A stretch of DNA of 64,000 bases from Psychroserpens luteolus (lineage in GTDB: Bacteria; Bacteroidota; Bacteroidia; Flavobacteriales; Flavobacteriaceae), in the NCBI RefSeq assembly GCF_021032705.1, contig NZ_JAHVXI010000001.1, positions 1 through 64,000 of the forward strand, read 5' to 3'. Of the stretch, positions 55,523 through 64,000 are shown piece after piece. Position 1 is the first letter of the stretch. Every line of letters starts with the position of its first letter. A program made the translations under genes and the position numbers. The notes below the pieces were generated by a model. That model was not told the origin of the DNA and did not search any database. It was given only the letters and a program-made list of their open reading frames with translations.

Positions 55523-56404
55523 TTAATTCAACGTCACATCAATCACGTTTCCGTTGTTTGTTGTAAAGGTGGCTTGATTATCGCAATCCCCATTTCCATA
55601 ATCAAACGTTCCACCAAAATTAGTACGTTGCACATCTACACTTCCACTTACAAAGTAAAAGCAAATCACTTCACGGCGTAAAGGTGTTAATACTTCATAC
55701 GTATGCATATTACCATTAACAAATGTCGTAGTCCAATTTCCTGTGATTTCAAAAACATTATCACTCCATACACCACTTCCAAAACCTTCAATCCATTCTT
55801 TTACTTTAAGTCCTTCTCTACTCGCTTGAGCACCATTAGGCCAAATCACAGTTAAATCTAATGTATGTGTGAACTGCGGGTTTCCGTTATTATTTGATAA
55901 TTGTTTCAAGAGTGTTTTACTACCTAGAATATTTTTAGCATCAAAGAAGAAGTCTATCAAATTATAAGTAATTAATACTTCTTGAGCTTCAGTATCTCTT
56001 GTATAAGAGAATACAATTTGTCCTTTAAGTAAATGACCATGAACGATACAACCTTCATTACCAAAATCGATTGTTACTTCTCTAAATCCTTGCTGTGCAA
56101 CTATAGTAATCGTAACACAGTCTGGTAATCCAGATTGCTGCGCTGTACGATCTAAAGTATTGGATTCTTCTTCTTCATAGGCGCCTATAATAATATCGCC
56201 AATCACATTTGCTGCTGTATCAATATCAGAAGAGAGTCTAACTTCGGAAATCTCTACATCTTGTTCTTCTTCTGTAACAGTATCTTCATTGCTACAGCTT
56301 GTAAATGTCAAACCTAAAACCACTAAGGCTAACATAAATCTTGTACTTACTTTACTCACGGCATTTCTCATGCTTGTTTTGAGTTCATCATTTGTAAAAT
56401 TCAT
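55523..56404 (-). CDS. Lipoprotein of unknown function
   Basis: A protein of 293 residues, or 282 if translation begins at the Met before RNAVSKVS. The signal ends in LGLTFTSCSN, a lipobox. The mature part begins with a Glu-rich linker, then a beta-rich domain with several Cys (LPDCVTI, NEGCIVHG, EVICFYF, GDCDNQA) that could form disulfides. I recognise no family. It stands alone between accD and rpsO. Confidence 0.78.
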   Translation of the reverse strand: MNFTNDELKTSMRNAVSKVSTRFMLALVVLGLTFTSCSNEDTVTEEEQDVEISEVRLSSDIDTAANVIGDIIIGAYEEEESNTLDRTAQQSGLPDCVTITIVAQQGFREVTIDFGNEGCIVHGHLLKGQIVFSYTRDTEAQEVLITYNLIDFFFDAKNILGSKTLLKQLSNNNGNPQFTHTLDLTVIWPNGAQASREGLKVKEWIEGFGSGVWSDNVFEITGNWTTTFVNGNMHTYEVLTPLRREVICFYFVSGSVDVQRTNFGGTFDYGNGDCDNQATFTTNNGNVIDVTLN

Positions 56405-56500
56405 AATTGAGTATTTGATGTTAATATGGTGTTAAGACTAACCAAAAATGAAAACGTTTAATTTTCCGAATAAAAAAATAAATCTAGGCATTGCAAATAC

Positions 56501-56529
56501 TTGGAAATCATTAAAAATTACTATATTTG
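56501..56529 (+). promoter_or_regulatory. Promoter of rpsO
   Basis: TTGG (56501-56504) and TATATTTG (56522-56529) lie about 18 bases apart. Transcription from here leaves a 5' leader of about 50 bases before the ATG at 56585, room for the autoregulation known for rpsO. Confidence 0.6.
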
Positions 56530-56584
56530 CCGCTTGAAAGAAAGACTTTCAACGTACATAAAAATCATTTACAATAATATTAGC

Positions 56585-56854
56585 ATGTATTTAGATCAAA
56601 AAGAAAAAGAAGCAATTTTCAAAAAACACGGTAAAAATGCCAAAGACACTGGAACAGCAGAAGGTCAAATCGCATTATTTACTTACAGAATTAATCACTT
56701 AACTGAGCACTTAAAAAACAATCGTAAAGATTACAATACAGAACGCTCGTTAGTGAAATTAGTAGGTAAGCGTCGTGCTTTACTTGATTACTTAACTAAA
56801 AAAGATATCTTAAGATATCGTGCGATAGTTAAAGAATTAGGATTAAGAAAATAA
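56585..56854 (+). CDS. rpsO: Ribosomal protein uS15
   Basis: A protein of 89 residues, the normal length, from MYLDQKEKEAIFKKHG; the longer frame upstream overlaps the promoter. The conserved DTGTAEGQIALFTYRINHLTEHLK and LVGKRRALLDYL are present. It binds the central domain of 16S rRNA. It ends at a terminator, and pnp follows, the same gene order as in many bacteria. Confidence 0.97.
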   Translation: MYLDQKEKEAIFKKHGKNAKDTGTAEGQIALFTYRINHLTEHLKNNRKDYNTERSLVKLVGKRRALLDYLTKKDILRYRAIVKELGLRK

Positions 56855-56858
56855 TATC

Positions 56859-56884
56859 AAAGAGGCTTCGTGCCTCTTTTTTTT
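56859..56884 (+). terminator. Terminator of rpsO
   Basis: AAAGAGGC and GCCTCTTT around TTCGT, followed by a T-run. Confidence 0.85.
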
Positions 56885-57054
56885 ATATAAATAACTCTTA
56901 CGATAGAGTATAATAATCGTAAATAAGAAGCTAATTACAGTTTTTCATTGGTCAAGACATTTTTTAAATGTCACACAACAACTACAACAACACAACGACC
57001 ATTGTTTAACATTGTTCTGATATGCAATACGATTAGAACTAGAATTAAAAATTT

Positions 57055-59316
57055 ATGATTCCAAAAACTTTTAAAGAGGTCATTGACCTTGGTGACGGTA
57101 GAGAAATTTCTATCGAAACTGGAAAACTTGCAAAACAAGCGCATGGTAGCGTTGTTGTGCAATCTGGAAAATGTATGTTATTATGTACAGTTGTTTCCAA
57201 TTACCATCAAGCAGATGTAGACTTTTTACCACTAACTGTTGATTACAGAGAGAAGTTTGCTTCAGCTGGACGCTATCCTGGAGGTTTCTTCAAAAGAGAA
57301 GCAAGACCAAGTGATGGTGAAGTGTTAACTATGCGTTTAGTAGATCGTGTATTACGTCCACTATTCCCTAAAGATTATCATTCTGAAACTCAGGTGATGA
57401 TCCAATTAATGTCTCATGATGAGAATGTGATGCCAGACGCTATGGCTGGTTTAGCCGCTTCGGCAGCTATCCAATTATCAGATTTCCCATTTGAATGTCC
57501 AATCTCTGAAGCTAGAGTTGGTCGTATCAATGGTGAATTTATCATTAATCCAACACGTGCACAATTAGAAGAGTCTGACATCGATATGATGATTGGAGCA
57601 TCTGCCGATTCTGTAATGATGGTTGAAGGTGAAATGGACGAGATTTCTGAAGAAGAAATGGCAGAGGCTATCAAATTTGCACACGAAGCAATTAAAGTAC
57701 AATGTGCTGCTCAAGTAAAATTAGCTGAAGCTTTCGGTAAAAAAGAAACGCGTGAATACGATCCTGAACGTTCTGATGAAGACCTAGCGAAGAAAATTCA
57801 CGATATGGTTTATGATAAAACCTATGCAATTGCTAAAGCTGGTTCAGCAAAGCATGAACGTGGGGCTGCTTTTAGTGAAATTAAAGAAGAAGTTTTCGAA
57901 TCGTTTTCAGAAGAAGAGCAAGAAGATTTAGGGAAACTAATTCATAAGTATGTTGCAAAAGCACAAAAAGAAGCTATTAGAAACCTAACCTTGGATGAAG
58001 GTTTACGTTTAGATGGTCGTAAAACTGACGAGATCAGACCAATCTGGTGTGAAATTGACTATTTACCTTCAACGCATGGTTCTGCAATCTTTACACGAGG
58101 AGAGACTCAAGCATTAGCAACAGTAACCTTAGGAACCTCTAGAGAAGCCAATCAAATTGACATGCCATCTTACGAAGGTGAAGAGCGTTTCTATTTACAC
58201 TATAACTTCCCTCCTTTTTCTACTGGAGAAGCTAGACCAATTAGAGGAACATCTCGTAGAGAAGTTGGTCATGGTAACTTAGCACAACGTGCATTAAAAG
58301 GAATGGTACCTGAAGAATGTCCTTACACAGTAAGAGTTGTATCTGAAGTTTTAGAATCTAATGGATCGTCATCTATGGCAACTGTTTGTTCTGGAACCAT
58401 GGCATTAATGGATGCTGGTGTACAACTAAAAAAACCTGTTTCTGGAATTGCTATGGGATTAATTTCTGATGCTGACTCTGGAAAATACGCAGTATTATCT
58501 GATATTTTAGGTGATGAAGATCACTTAGGAGATATGGATTTCAAAGTAACTGGTACTGCCGATGGTATTACTGCTTGTCAAATGGATATTAAAGTAAAAG
58601 GTCTATCCTATGAGATTTTGGTGAACGCATTAAAACAAGCTCGTGATGGTCGTTTACATATCTTAGAAAAATTAACCGATACGATTGCTACTCCTAATGC
58701 AGAAGTTAAGGAGCATGCACCTACAATGGTAACTAGACGTATTCCAAATGAGTTTATTGGAGCCTTAATTGGTCCTGGCGGAAAAGTCATTCAAGAGTTA
58801 CAAAAAGAAACCGAAACAACTATCGTTATCAATGAAGACCCTGTTACTGAAGAAGGTATTGTTGAAGTATTAGGTGTTGGTAGTAAAGGTATTGATGCTG
58901 TTATGGCAAAAATTGATTCTTTATTATTTAAACCTGAAGTTGGAAGTGTTTACGAAGTAAAAGTCATTAAGATGCTTGATTTTGGTGCTGTAGTAGAATA
59001 CACTGAAGCTCCTGGAAATGAAGTATTACTTCATGTAAGTGAATTAGCTTGGGAACGTACAGAAAATGTATCTGATGTTGTAAACATGGGAGATGTATTT
59101 GATGTAAAGTACTTTGGTATAGATTCTAGAACTCGTAAAGAGAAAGTATCTCGCAAAGCGATTTTACCTAAACCTGAAGGGTATCAACCGAGACCACCAA
59201 GAGATAATAACAGAGGTGGACGCGATAACAATAGAGGAAGAGATAATCGCGGACGTGATAATAATCGTCGTGATGATCGCAAACCTAGAAATAATAATGA
59301 TAAGAAAGACGACTAG
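57055..59316 (+). CDS. pnp: Polyribonucleotide nucleotidyltransferase
   Basis: A protein of 753 residues. It has two RNase PH domains (about 10-235 and 320-545; [39 protein letters not shown]), a KH domain ([20 protein letters not shown]) and an S1 domain ([21 protein letters not shown]). The C-terminal tail of about 45 residues is made of RDNNRG-like units, an RG-rich RNA-binding tail. It degrades RNA from the 3' end with phosphate. In many flavobacteria rpoD follows pnp; here a terminator follows. Confidence 0.97.
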   Translation: MIPKTFKEVIDLGDGREISIETGKLAKQAHGSVVVQSGKCMLLCTVVSNYHQADVDFLPLTVDYREKFASAGRYPGGFFKREARPSDGEVLTMRLVDRVLRPLFPKDYHSETQVMIQLMSHDENVMPDAMAGLAASAAIQLSDFPFECPISEARVGRINGEFIINPTRAQLEESDIDMMIGASADSVMMVEGEMDEISEEEMAEAIKFAHEAIKVQCAAQVKLAEAFGKKETREYDPERSDEDLAKKIHDMVYDKTYAIAKAGSAKHERGAAFSEIKEEVFESFSEEEQEDLGKLIHKYVAKAQKEAIRNLTLDEGLRLDGRKTDEIRPIWCEIDYLPSTHGSAIFTRGETQALATVTLGTSREANQIDMPSYEGEERFYLHYNFPPFSTGEARPIRGTSRREVGHGNLAQRALKGMVPEECPYTVRVVSEVLESNGSSSMATVCSGTMALMDAGVQLKKPVSGIAMGLISDADSGKYAVLSDILGDEDHLGDMDFKVTGTADGITACQMDIKVKGLSYEILVNALKQARDGRLHILEKLTDTIATPNAEVKEHAPTMVTRRIPNEFIGALIGPGGKVIQELQKETETTIVINEDPVTEEGIVEVLGVGSKGIDAVMAKIDSLLFKPEVGSVYEVKVIKMLDFGAVVEYTEAPGNEVLLHVSELAWERTENVSDVVNMGDVFDVKYFGIDSRTRKEKVSRKAILPKPEGYQPRPPRDNNRGGRDNNRGRDNRGRDNNRRDDRKPRNNNDKKDD

Positions 59317-59332
59317 TGGTTGTCTCTTGACT

Positions 59333-59372
59333 ATAAAAAAAGCCTCTCAAGAAATTGAGAGGCTTTTTTTAT
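59333..59372. terminator. Bidirectional terminator after pnp
   Basis: Perfect 18-base arms (core AAAGCCTCTCAA / TTGAGAGGCTTT) around GAAA, with A/T runs on both sides. It separates pnp from the convergent lipoprotein gene. Confidence 0.9.
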
Positions 59373-59386
59373 GTTATTGTTTAGCA

Positions 59387-60178
59387 TTAAAATAGCTGAT
59401 AAGTCAATCCAAATTTTGACGTCCCAATATCTTCTTTACCAGACTCACTTAGCAGGCTAAACGTAAATCTTCTAACTCTAAAACTCATAGAAACACCTAT
59501 AAATTCTGAATTTTCATCCTTTAAGTTTCCTGTTTTATTAAGGATGTCTCCTATATAAAACCCTAAACCTAATGCTCTGTCATTTTTCAATTTAAACACA
59601 GCTTCAGTACTAACATTATATGAAAAAATTGACTTTTTATTGAATATTAAAAGCGCGGGATCTTCATTATTATTTTTAGCCTTGTCCAAAGTATTTTGAT
59701 ACGGTCCAAACTCATAATTATATACAAGCTCTACACCAACAATACGCCAGTCCATCTTTTTCGTTGGAAGATTCAAATTGATTCCTGATTTCGTATTAAG
59801 ACTATAGAATGCCTTAGAATCTTCATCAACCTCATTTGTAATTGGCCCACCAAACTTGTAATGCCCTAATGTAGCACTCAACCCATAATAAAAATTGAAA
59901 TATTTCCGTGTTATACTTCTATGTCCTCTAACTGAAATCAGAACCTTTTTATCGGTTACATTATTTGTAACATCTTGACTCCCTCTAGCCAAATCTAGTG
60001 CAACATAAGTTCCTGATTTGTTTTCTCCTCTATACTCTGGTTTTGCTGTATAAGATTTTATGGCGCCATAGGTTCCGCTAGTATAAACACGCTTTCCGCA
60101 AGAACTCAACATAAAAAACCCAATTAATTGCAATACAACGTACCATTTCAATTTGATTAATTGCTCATTTTTTTCCAT
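59387..60178 (-). CDS. Outer-membrane lipoprotein with beta-barrel-like body
   Basis: A protein of 263 residues with a lipobox (FFMLSSCGKR, Cys near 27). Beta strands with alternating aromatic residues follow (KYFNFYYGLSATLGHYKF, WRIVGVELVYNYEF, ALGLGFYIGDIL). It ends FGLTYQLF, a barrel-type final strand. Function unknown. It is divergent from the HTH regulator gene, 141 bases apart. Confidence 0.7.
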   Translation of the reverse strand: MEKNEQLIKLKWYVVLQLIGFFMLSSCGKRVYTSGTYGAIKSYTAKPEYRGENKSGTYVALDLARGSQDVTNNVTDKKVLISVRGHRSITRKYFNFYYGLSATLGHYKFGGPITNEVDEDSKAFYSLNTKSGINLNLPTKKMDWRIVGVELVYNYEFGPYQNTLDKAKNNNEDPALLIFNKKSIFSYNVSTEAVFKLKNDRALGLGFYIGDILNKTGNLKDENSEFIGVSMSFRVRRFTFSLLSESGKEDIGTSKFGLTYQLF

Positions 60179-60319
60179 AATAATATCCTTTTAAGTTTAT
60201 TCTCTTCATAAAACTACTTGTGATATTTGAGTAAACCGTAATAAAAAAGGCGGTTTTGAAATATATTTTTTGTATTTTTTGCAAATAAATAATAATATTT
60301 AGCTGTCAATTTTCATTTT

Positions 60320-61318
60320 ATGCAAAATCAATTTATCGCTTATTTAAAAGAAAAAAGTACAAGTACAACCTCCTTTGTAGATGAGATTGCAACAGTTTTA
60401 GATATTGGGTATGATGCAGCTTACAGACGAGTAAATATGAAAACTCATTTGAGTCTTGATGAAAGCATAAAACTTGCTAAACACTATAACATATCGCTCA
60501 ATAAGCTTTATGAAATAGGTAGCCAGAATACTATTCTTGCCGAAAAGTCACCAATCATCACCAATGAGCTACATCTGGAAGATTATTTCAGTAAATCAAT
60601 AGAAAATTTAAAACCTTTAACACAGCTCAAAAGTGCCTCGATTTTATATTCTGCAAAAGACATTCCGCTGTTTTACACGCTTAAAGATTCGTACATCACA
60701 CGCTATAAACTATATGTTTGGTTAAAACTCACTAATAAAGAGATGACTAAAAATAAAGTATCCTTTGATACATTTATAGATACAATTCCAACCTCTTTAC
60801 TGGAAAAAGCATTTGAACTAGGACAAACTTATAACTACATAAACATTACAGAATTTTGGAACGACAATACCATCAATGGTACTTTACAGCAAATTGTTTA
60901 CTTTTTCGAATCGCAACTACTATCTAAAGACCTAGCTTTGAAGATCTGTAATGATCTTGAAGACATTATTCATCATGTAGAGAAGCAAACCATTCAGCAA
61001 AGTATCATAAACTCTAAGAACAATGCATCCTATAATTTATACAAAAGCGATTTATTAACTATGAGTAACATTATCATGGTTAAAACAACTCATAAAAAAG
61101 CTTTTTTCGTGCCTTACACCGTTCTAGAATACTTAAAGATTGAGCATGATGCCACCTGTGATATTATGGACGATTTTTTTAGTAGGCAAATGACCAACTC
61201 TAAATTATTAGTACACTCAGGAGAGAAGGACCGCACCTTGTTTTTTAATAAAATGCTCCAAAAAATTAATAAATTAAGAAGTCAAATTAACATTGATAAT
61301 CCTTCAGGATATGAGTAG
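60320..61318 (+). CDS. Helix-turn-helix regulator of unknown target
   Basis: A protein of 332 residues. The first 70 residues form a helix-turn-helix like that of XRE proteins (FVDEIATVLDIGYDAAYRRVNMKTHLSLDESIKLAKHYNIS). The rest is a helical domain (about 100-330) without a family I recognise, perhaps for ligand or dimer contact. It lies convergent with the two desaturase genes (8 bases apart at the stops), so it may or may not control them. Confidence 0.72.
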   Translation: MQNQFIAYLKEKSTSTTSFVDEIATVLDIGYDAAYRRVNMKTHLSLDESIKLAKHYNISLNKLYEIGSQNTILAEKSPIITNELHLEDYFSKSIENLKPLTQLKSASILYSAKDIPLFYTLKDSYITRYKLYVWLKLTNKEMTKNKVSFDTFIDTIPTSLLEKAFELGQTYNYINITEFWNDNTINGTLQQIVYFFESQLLSKDLALKICNDLEDIIHHVEKQTIQQSIINSKNNASYNLYKSDLLTMSNIIMVKTTHKKAFFVPYTVLEYLKIEHDATCDIMDDFFSRQMTNSKLLVHSGEKDRTLFFNKMLQKINKLRSQINIDNPSGYE

Positions 61319-61326
61319 AATTTAAA

Positions 61327-62382
61327 TTAAACCCTACTCATTCGCTTTAATAGTCTTAAGTGAGATACAATTCCTCCAAAATACGACGTTTGATTTGGAG
61401 TAATTCCATTTTTGATCAATACAGGATATAATATTTTATTAAGTTTTGGATAATGTACATGATGTATATGAGGAAATAAGTGATGTGCAATATGGTTATT
61501 AAAACCTCCAAATATAAAATTGGCGACTTTGCTAAATGGATGCATATCATTAGAACTTTTTACTTGATTCATTAACCAGGATGTATTAATATAACCTTTC
61601 TCATCAGTGGTAGGATATACTGTAGATTCTACATGATGTGTCATAAAAAAGGTGAACAACAAAAAAAGCGACATGGTGAAATGCATTAGCAAAAACCCCG
61701 ATAATACGATATACCAATGCTGTTGTGAAACATATAATGGCAAAACTAATACAACAGTTAAATAGGAAAGTTTTTGAATCCAAAACGATATATGATAGGC
61801 CACTTTTGTTTTGACTTGATGACTATCTTTTGAAAATAAGAGAACAATATCTTTGACAAAAATCCAAAATAAAGAATAAGTTGTATATGCGATTGGCGCA
61901 TAAATATGCTGAAATCTATGAAACCAATAATAATCACTATTAGGAATTACCCTAATTAGCTTAGTGATTTTTAGATCAGAATCATAGCCTTCGACATTTG
62001 GGGCATAATGATGGGAATTGATATGTCTTTTCTTCCAGGCTTCGGCATGAGCTCCTACAATTGCAAATGTAATTATGTAAAAGAAGTTATTGATTTTCCG
62101 ACTTTTAAAAACCGTATTATGAGATAAGTCATGTGAAAAATTAAAGGCTAATAATAGTGTAACAAATCCATATAAAATATAGGATACTACAAACATAAAA
62201 ACATCATGAATTACAAATAAACCAGTATAAAAGACTATCGCAAGAAAACAGTAGAACACAAATTTTAGTAATAAAAACTTTTTCGTATAAGCTTTGTTTA
62301 TTTGCAAATGCTTACTTATTTCAAACTTAATCAACTTGAGTAACAGACTATCTCTTTCTATTTTAATATGCTTATCCTTCAT
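61327..62382 (-). CDS. Membrane fatty-acid desaturase/hydroxylase-like protein A
   Basis: A protein of 351 residues with about four helices and three His boxes: HDLSHN, HINSHHYAPN and NHIAHHLFPHIHHVHYP. The third box has NHIAHH where front-end desaturases have QxxHH. The start overlaps the end of the upstream desaturase gene by 11 bases, so they are translated together. It is likely to modify fatty acyl or lipid chains, with regiochemistry unknown. Confidence 0.85.
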   Translation of the reverse strand: MKDKHIKIERDSLLLKLIKFEISKHLQINKAYTKKFLLLKFVFYCFLAIVFYTGLFVIHDVFMFVVSYILYGFVTLLLAFNFSHDLSHNTVFKSRKINNFFYIITFAIVGAHAEAWKKRHINSHHYAPNVEGYDSDLKITKLIRVIPNSDYYWFHRFQHIYAPIAYTTYSLFWIFVKDIVLLFSKDSHQVKTKVAYHISFWIQKLSYLTVVLVLPLYVSQQHWYIVLSGFLLMHFTMSLFLLFTFFMTHHVESTVYPTTDEKGYINTSWLMNQVKSSNDMHPFSKVANFIFGGFNNHIAHHLFPHIHHVHYPKLNKILYPVLIKNGITPNQTSYFGGIVSHLRLLKRMSRV

Positions 62383-63469
62383 AAGTTCGTGGTGTAAAAT
62401 GAGTTTTTGTTCCCATAATTTTCAGAAACCTAAAATGTGCAGCGAGGGATTCTCGATATGACATTTCCATATAGGTCATGTTATGCTTCTTTGCTACCTC
62501 TCTGAAAATTGGCAAAATATCTAAATAGTGTACATGACAAATATTAGGTAATAAGTGATGTAACGCATGAGCATTAAAACCACCCAAAGTCCAATTAAAA
62601 AAAGTACTACTTGGATTATAATCTACTGAAGTGCACATCTGTAACTTTGGCCAGCTCAGTGCTAAATTATTATTAGAATCTGTTTTAGGATGATGCACAA
62701 AATCTGACAAGTGAGAGACACCTAATACACCAACAAATAATAACGACACCATAAAATGATTAAGCACAAAAGCCAAAATTATCATCGACCAATCAAAGGG
62801 TAAAATATAAATAGGTAATACAATCATATAGCCTATATAGAGTAGTTTGTAAACAATAAGTTTAATAACCTCTGCTTTTGGTATTTCAATTTTAATAGTT
62901 CTGCTAGAGTAATTAATGAGCATTAAAGTTTCCCTGAATAAAAACCAATTTATCGAATAGAGTAAATACAAAAATGGTGCATAATACTGTTGGTACTTGT
63001 GATACCATTTTAAAGGTTGAGATGCTGTCATCCTAAACAACGGATTATTTAAAACGTCAATATCGCTTCCTTCTACATTGGTATATAAATGATGAGATTC
63101 GTTATGATTTTTACCCCAAACATAAGCGTTGTTTCCTTGGAGGTTAAAGCTTAGAGAAAACAAAATTCTATTCCAAAATTTGCTTTTTACGGCAACACCA
63201 TGTGCCGCATCGTGAGAAATATTAAATGCGGTTAATAGTATAGATAATCCCATGAGTAAATAAAAGACTAGAAAGCTAGCAAGTGATGTACTCGTAATCA
63301 TCAATACATAGAAAAGAATGTCTAATGTAAAATACAAAGCTATTTTGAATAGCATTTTTTTATTTCCGGTTCGTTCAGATTTATTAACTAAAAAATGAAT
63401 GTCGATTTTCTGTCTTAATTCTTTATAGAAGGCAGAGCCCTCATCTGTTGCGAATTTGAGTTTTTTCAT
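62372..63469 (-). CDS. Membrane fatty-acid desaturase-like protein B
   Basis: A protein of 365 residues from MKKLKFATDEGSAFYKEL; a longer frame runs 105 bases upstream into the next gene, but homologues such as the 41938 gene begin at this point. Three His boxes: HDAAHG, HNESHHLYTN and NAHALHHLLPNICHVHY. The third box again lacks Gln. It overlaps desaturase A at its 3' end and follows the surface-repeat gene after 10 bases, forming a three-gene unit. Confidence 0.87.
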   Translation of the reverse strand: MKKLKFATDEGSAFYKELRQKIDIHFLVNKSERTGNKKMLFKIALYFTLDILFYVLMITSTSLASFLVFYLLMGLSILLTAFNISHDAAHGVAVKSKFWNRILFSLSFNLQGNNAYVWGKNHNESHHLYTNVEGSDIDVLNNPLFRMTASQPLKWYHKYQQYYAPFLYLLYSINWFLFRETLMLINYSSRTIKIEIPKAEVIKLIVYKLLYIGYMIVLPIYILPFDWSMIILAFVLNHFMVSLLFVGVLGVSHLSDFVHHPKTDSNNNLALSWPKLQMCTSVDYNPSSTFFNWTLGGFNAHALHHLLPNICHVHYLDILPIFREVAKKHNMTYMEMSYRESLAAHFRFLKIMGTKTHFTPRTYEG

Positions 63470-63479
63470 AACCTTATAT

Positions 63480-64000
63480 TTATCCTTTAAACTGCCAATT
63501 AAAAAATGGAAACGAGCGCTTTTCATTTTTGTTCCACAAACCAATTTGTAGACCTTTAAAATTTTTAGCTTCATTAAAGATTCCTATTTGAATTCCAATT
63601 CCTTTCATTTGAATTTCATTAAATCCTCCTATTTGAATTCCATTAAAATCTGAGACAATATTTCCAAAACCAGCTAGTAATCCATTCGACTTATACACTT
63701 CGTTACCAAAAGCTGAAATTGCAATTCCATTATGTCGTTCGATAAAATTAGACATAGTTGCCAATGATATTCCATTCATATTGTATAAGTATTGTATAAA
63801 TAAACCACTAGATATACCATGAACTTTAGTTACACCAAATGTGCCCGAAGACAAATTAATGCCATAGATAATTTCAGTTGGCACTTTTTCTTGCTTATTT
63901 ACAAATTCCGCTCTACTATTCGACACAGGAGAACGTCCCATAAGTGGAGAAAAAACACCTACTATTGACGCTTCTAATCTCACTCCATAAGTTCTTGCCA
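63480..64000 (-). CDS. Surface-repeat protein with GLQIG-type units (5' part outside window)
   Basis: The frame is open to the right edge (a GTG at 63983 is not a necessary start, because codons upstream continue ARTYGVRLEA). About 173 residues are visible. They consist of beta-like repeats of roughly 20 residues: NGISLATMSN, NGIAISAFGN, NGLLAGFGN, NGIQIGGFN, GIGIQIGIFN, KGLQIGLWN. This is the LA_2272-like surface-repeat pattern common in Bacteroidota. It ends with WQFKG. It leads into the two desaturase genes. Confidence 0.75.
   Translation of the reverse strand, partial: ARTYGVRLEASIVGVFSPLMGRSPVSNSRAEFVNKQEKVPTEIIYGINLSSGTFGVTKVHGISSGLFIQYLYNMNGISLATMSNFIERHNGIAISAFGNEVYKSNGLLAGFGNIVSDFNGIQIGGFNEIQMKGIGIQIGIFNEAKNFKGLQIGLWNKNEKRSFPFFNWQFKG

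Overview
The window is AT-rich DNA from a member of the Bacteroidota, almost certainly a marine-type Flavobacteriaceae. The signs are a PorT protein (type IX secretion), a short RpoD-type sigma factor, a FolK/deoxynucleoside-kinase fusion, a TamL lipoprotein, an AccD without its zinc ribbon, and promoters of the Bacteroidota type (TTTG / TAnnTTTG). No rRNA, CRISPR array, transposase or phage gene is visible.

Region 1 (1-15.4 kb) holds two divergent gene sets. On the minus strand run an OmpH/Skp-like protein, a lipoprotein, a 1723-residue Rhs-shell-like secreted protein, a TPR protein and a lamin-tail-domain protein cut by the left edge. On the plus strand a response regulator is followed by a compact type II secretion / type IV pilus-like operon: pseudopilin, prepilin peptidase, GspE ATPase, GspD secretin, GspL-like and GspM-like proteins. 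No GspF and no minor pseudopilins are present. A composite palindromic element with fixed geometry occurs twice, once in the divergent promoter region and once in front of the pseudopilin operon, so the regulator probably ties both sets together.

Region 2 (15.4-27.3 kb) is a polymorphic-toxin locus. A 2765-residue Rhs/YD-repeat protein ends in a C-terminal domain with a HEILGH motif. It is followed by an exported immunity candidate, then a signal-less orphan Rhs tip with an HELGH metallopeptidase domain, its overlapping lipoprotein immunity candidate, and a further lipoprotein gene with no toxin partner. A repeat of about 130 bp is shared by the 3' ends of two immunity genes, and another dispersed repeat brackets the locus, as expected for cassette exchange by recombination. 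tRNA-Leu and tRNA-Gly lie at its right end.

Region 3 (27.3-64 kb) is mostly core genome: mutS, two SpoU-family methyltransferases, a SAM methyltransferase, folK-dNK, a VUT/YhhQ queuosine-precursor transporter, AsmA, an RpoD-like sigma factor with rpsU, an Omp28/TlpA-like/DUF6029-like cluster, rsmG, a desaturase, an aminotransferase, three small membrane proteins, trkA-trkH, menG/ubiE-porT, tamL, fbaA, accD, rpsO and pnp. At the right edge are an outer-membrane lipoprotein, an HTH regulator, two overlapping fatty-acid desaturase genes and a surface-repeat protein that runs off the end.

The most interesting proposal is that the minimal pseudopilin/secretin machine and the giant Rhs-type proteins beside it form one regulated secretion and competition system. 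This is inferred from neighbourhood and shared control elements and has not been shown.
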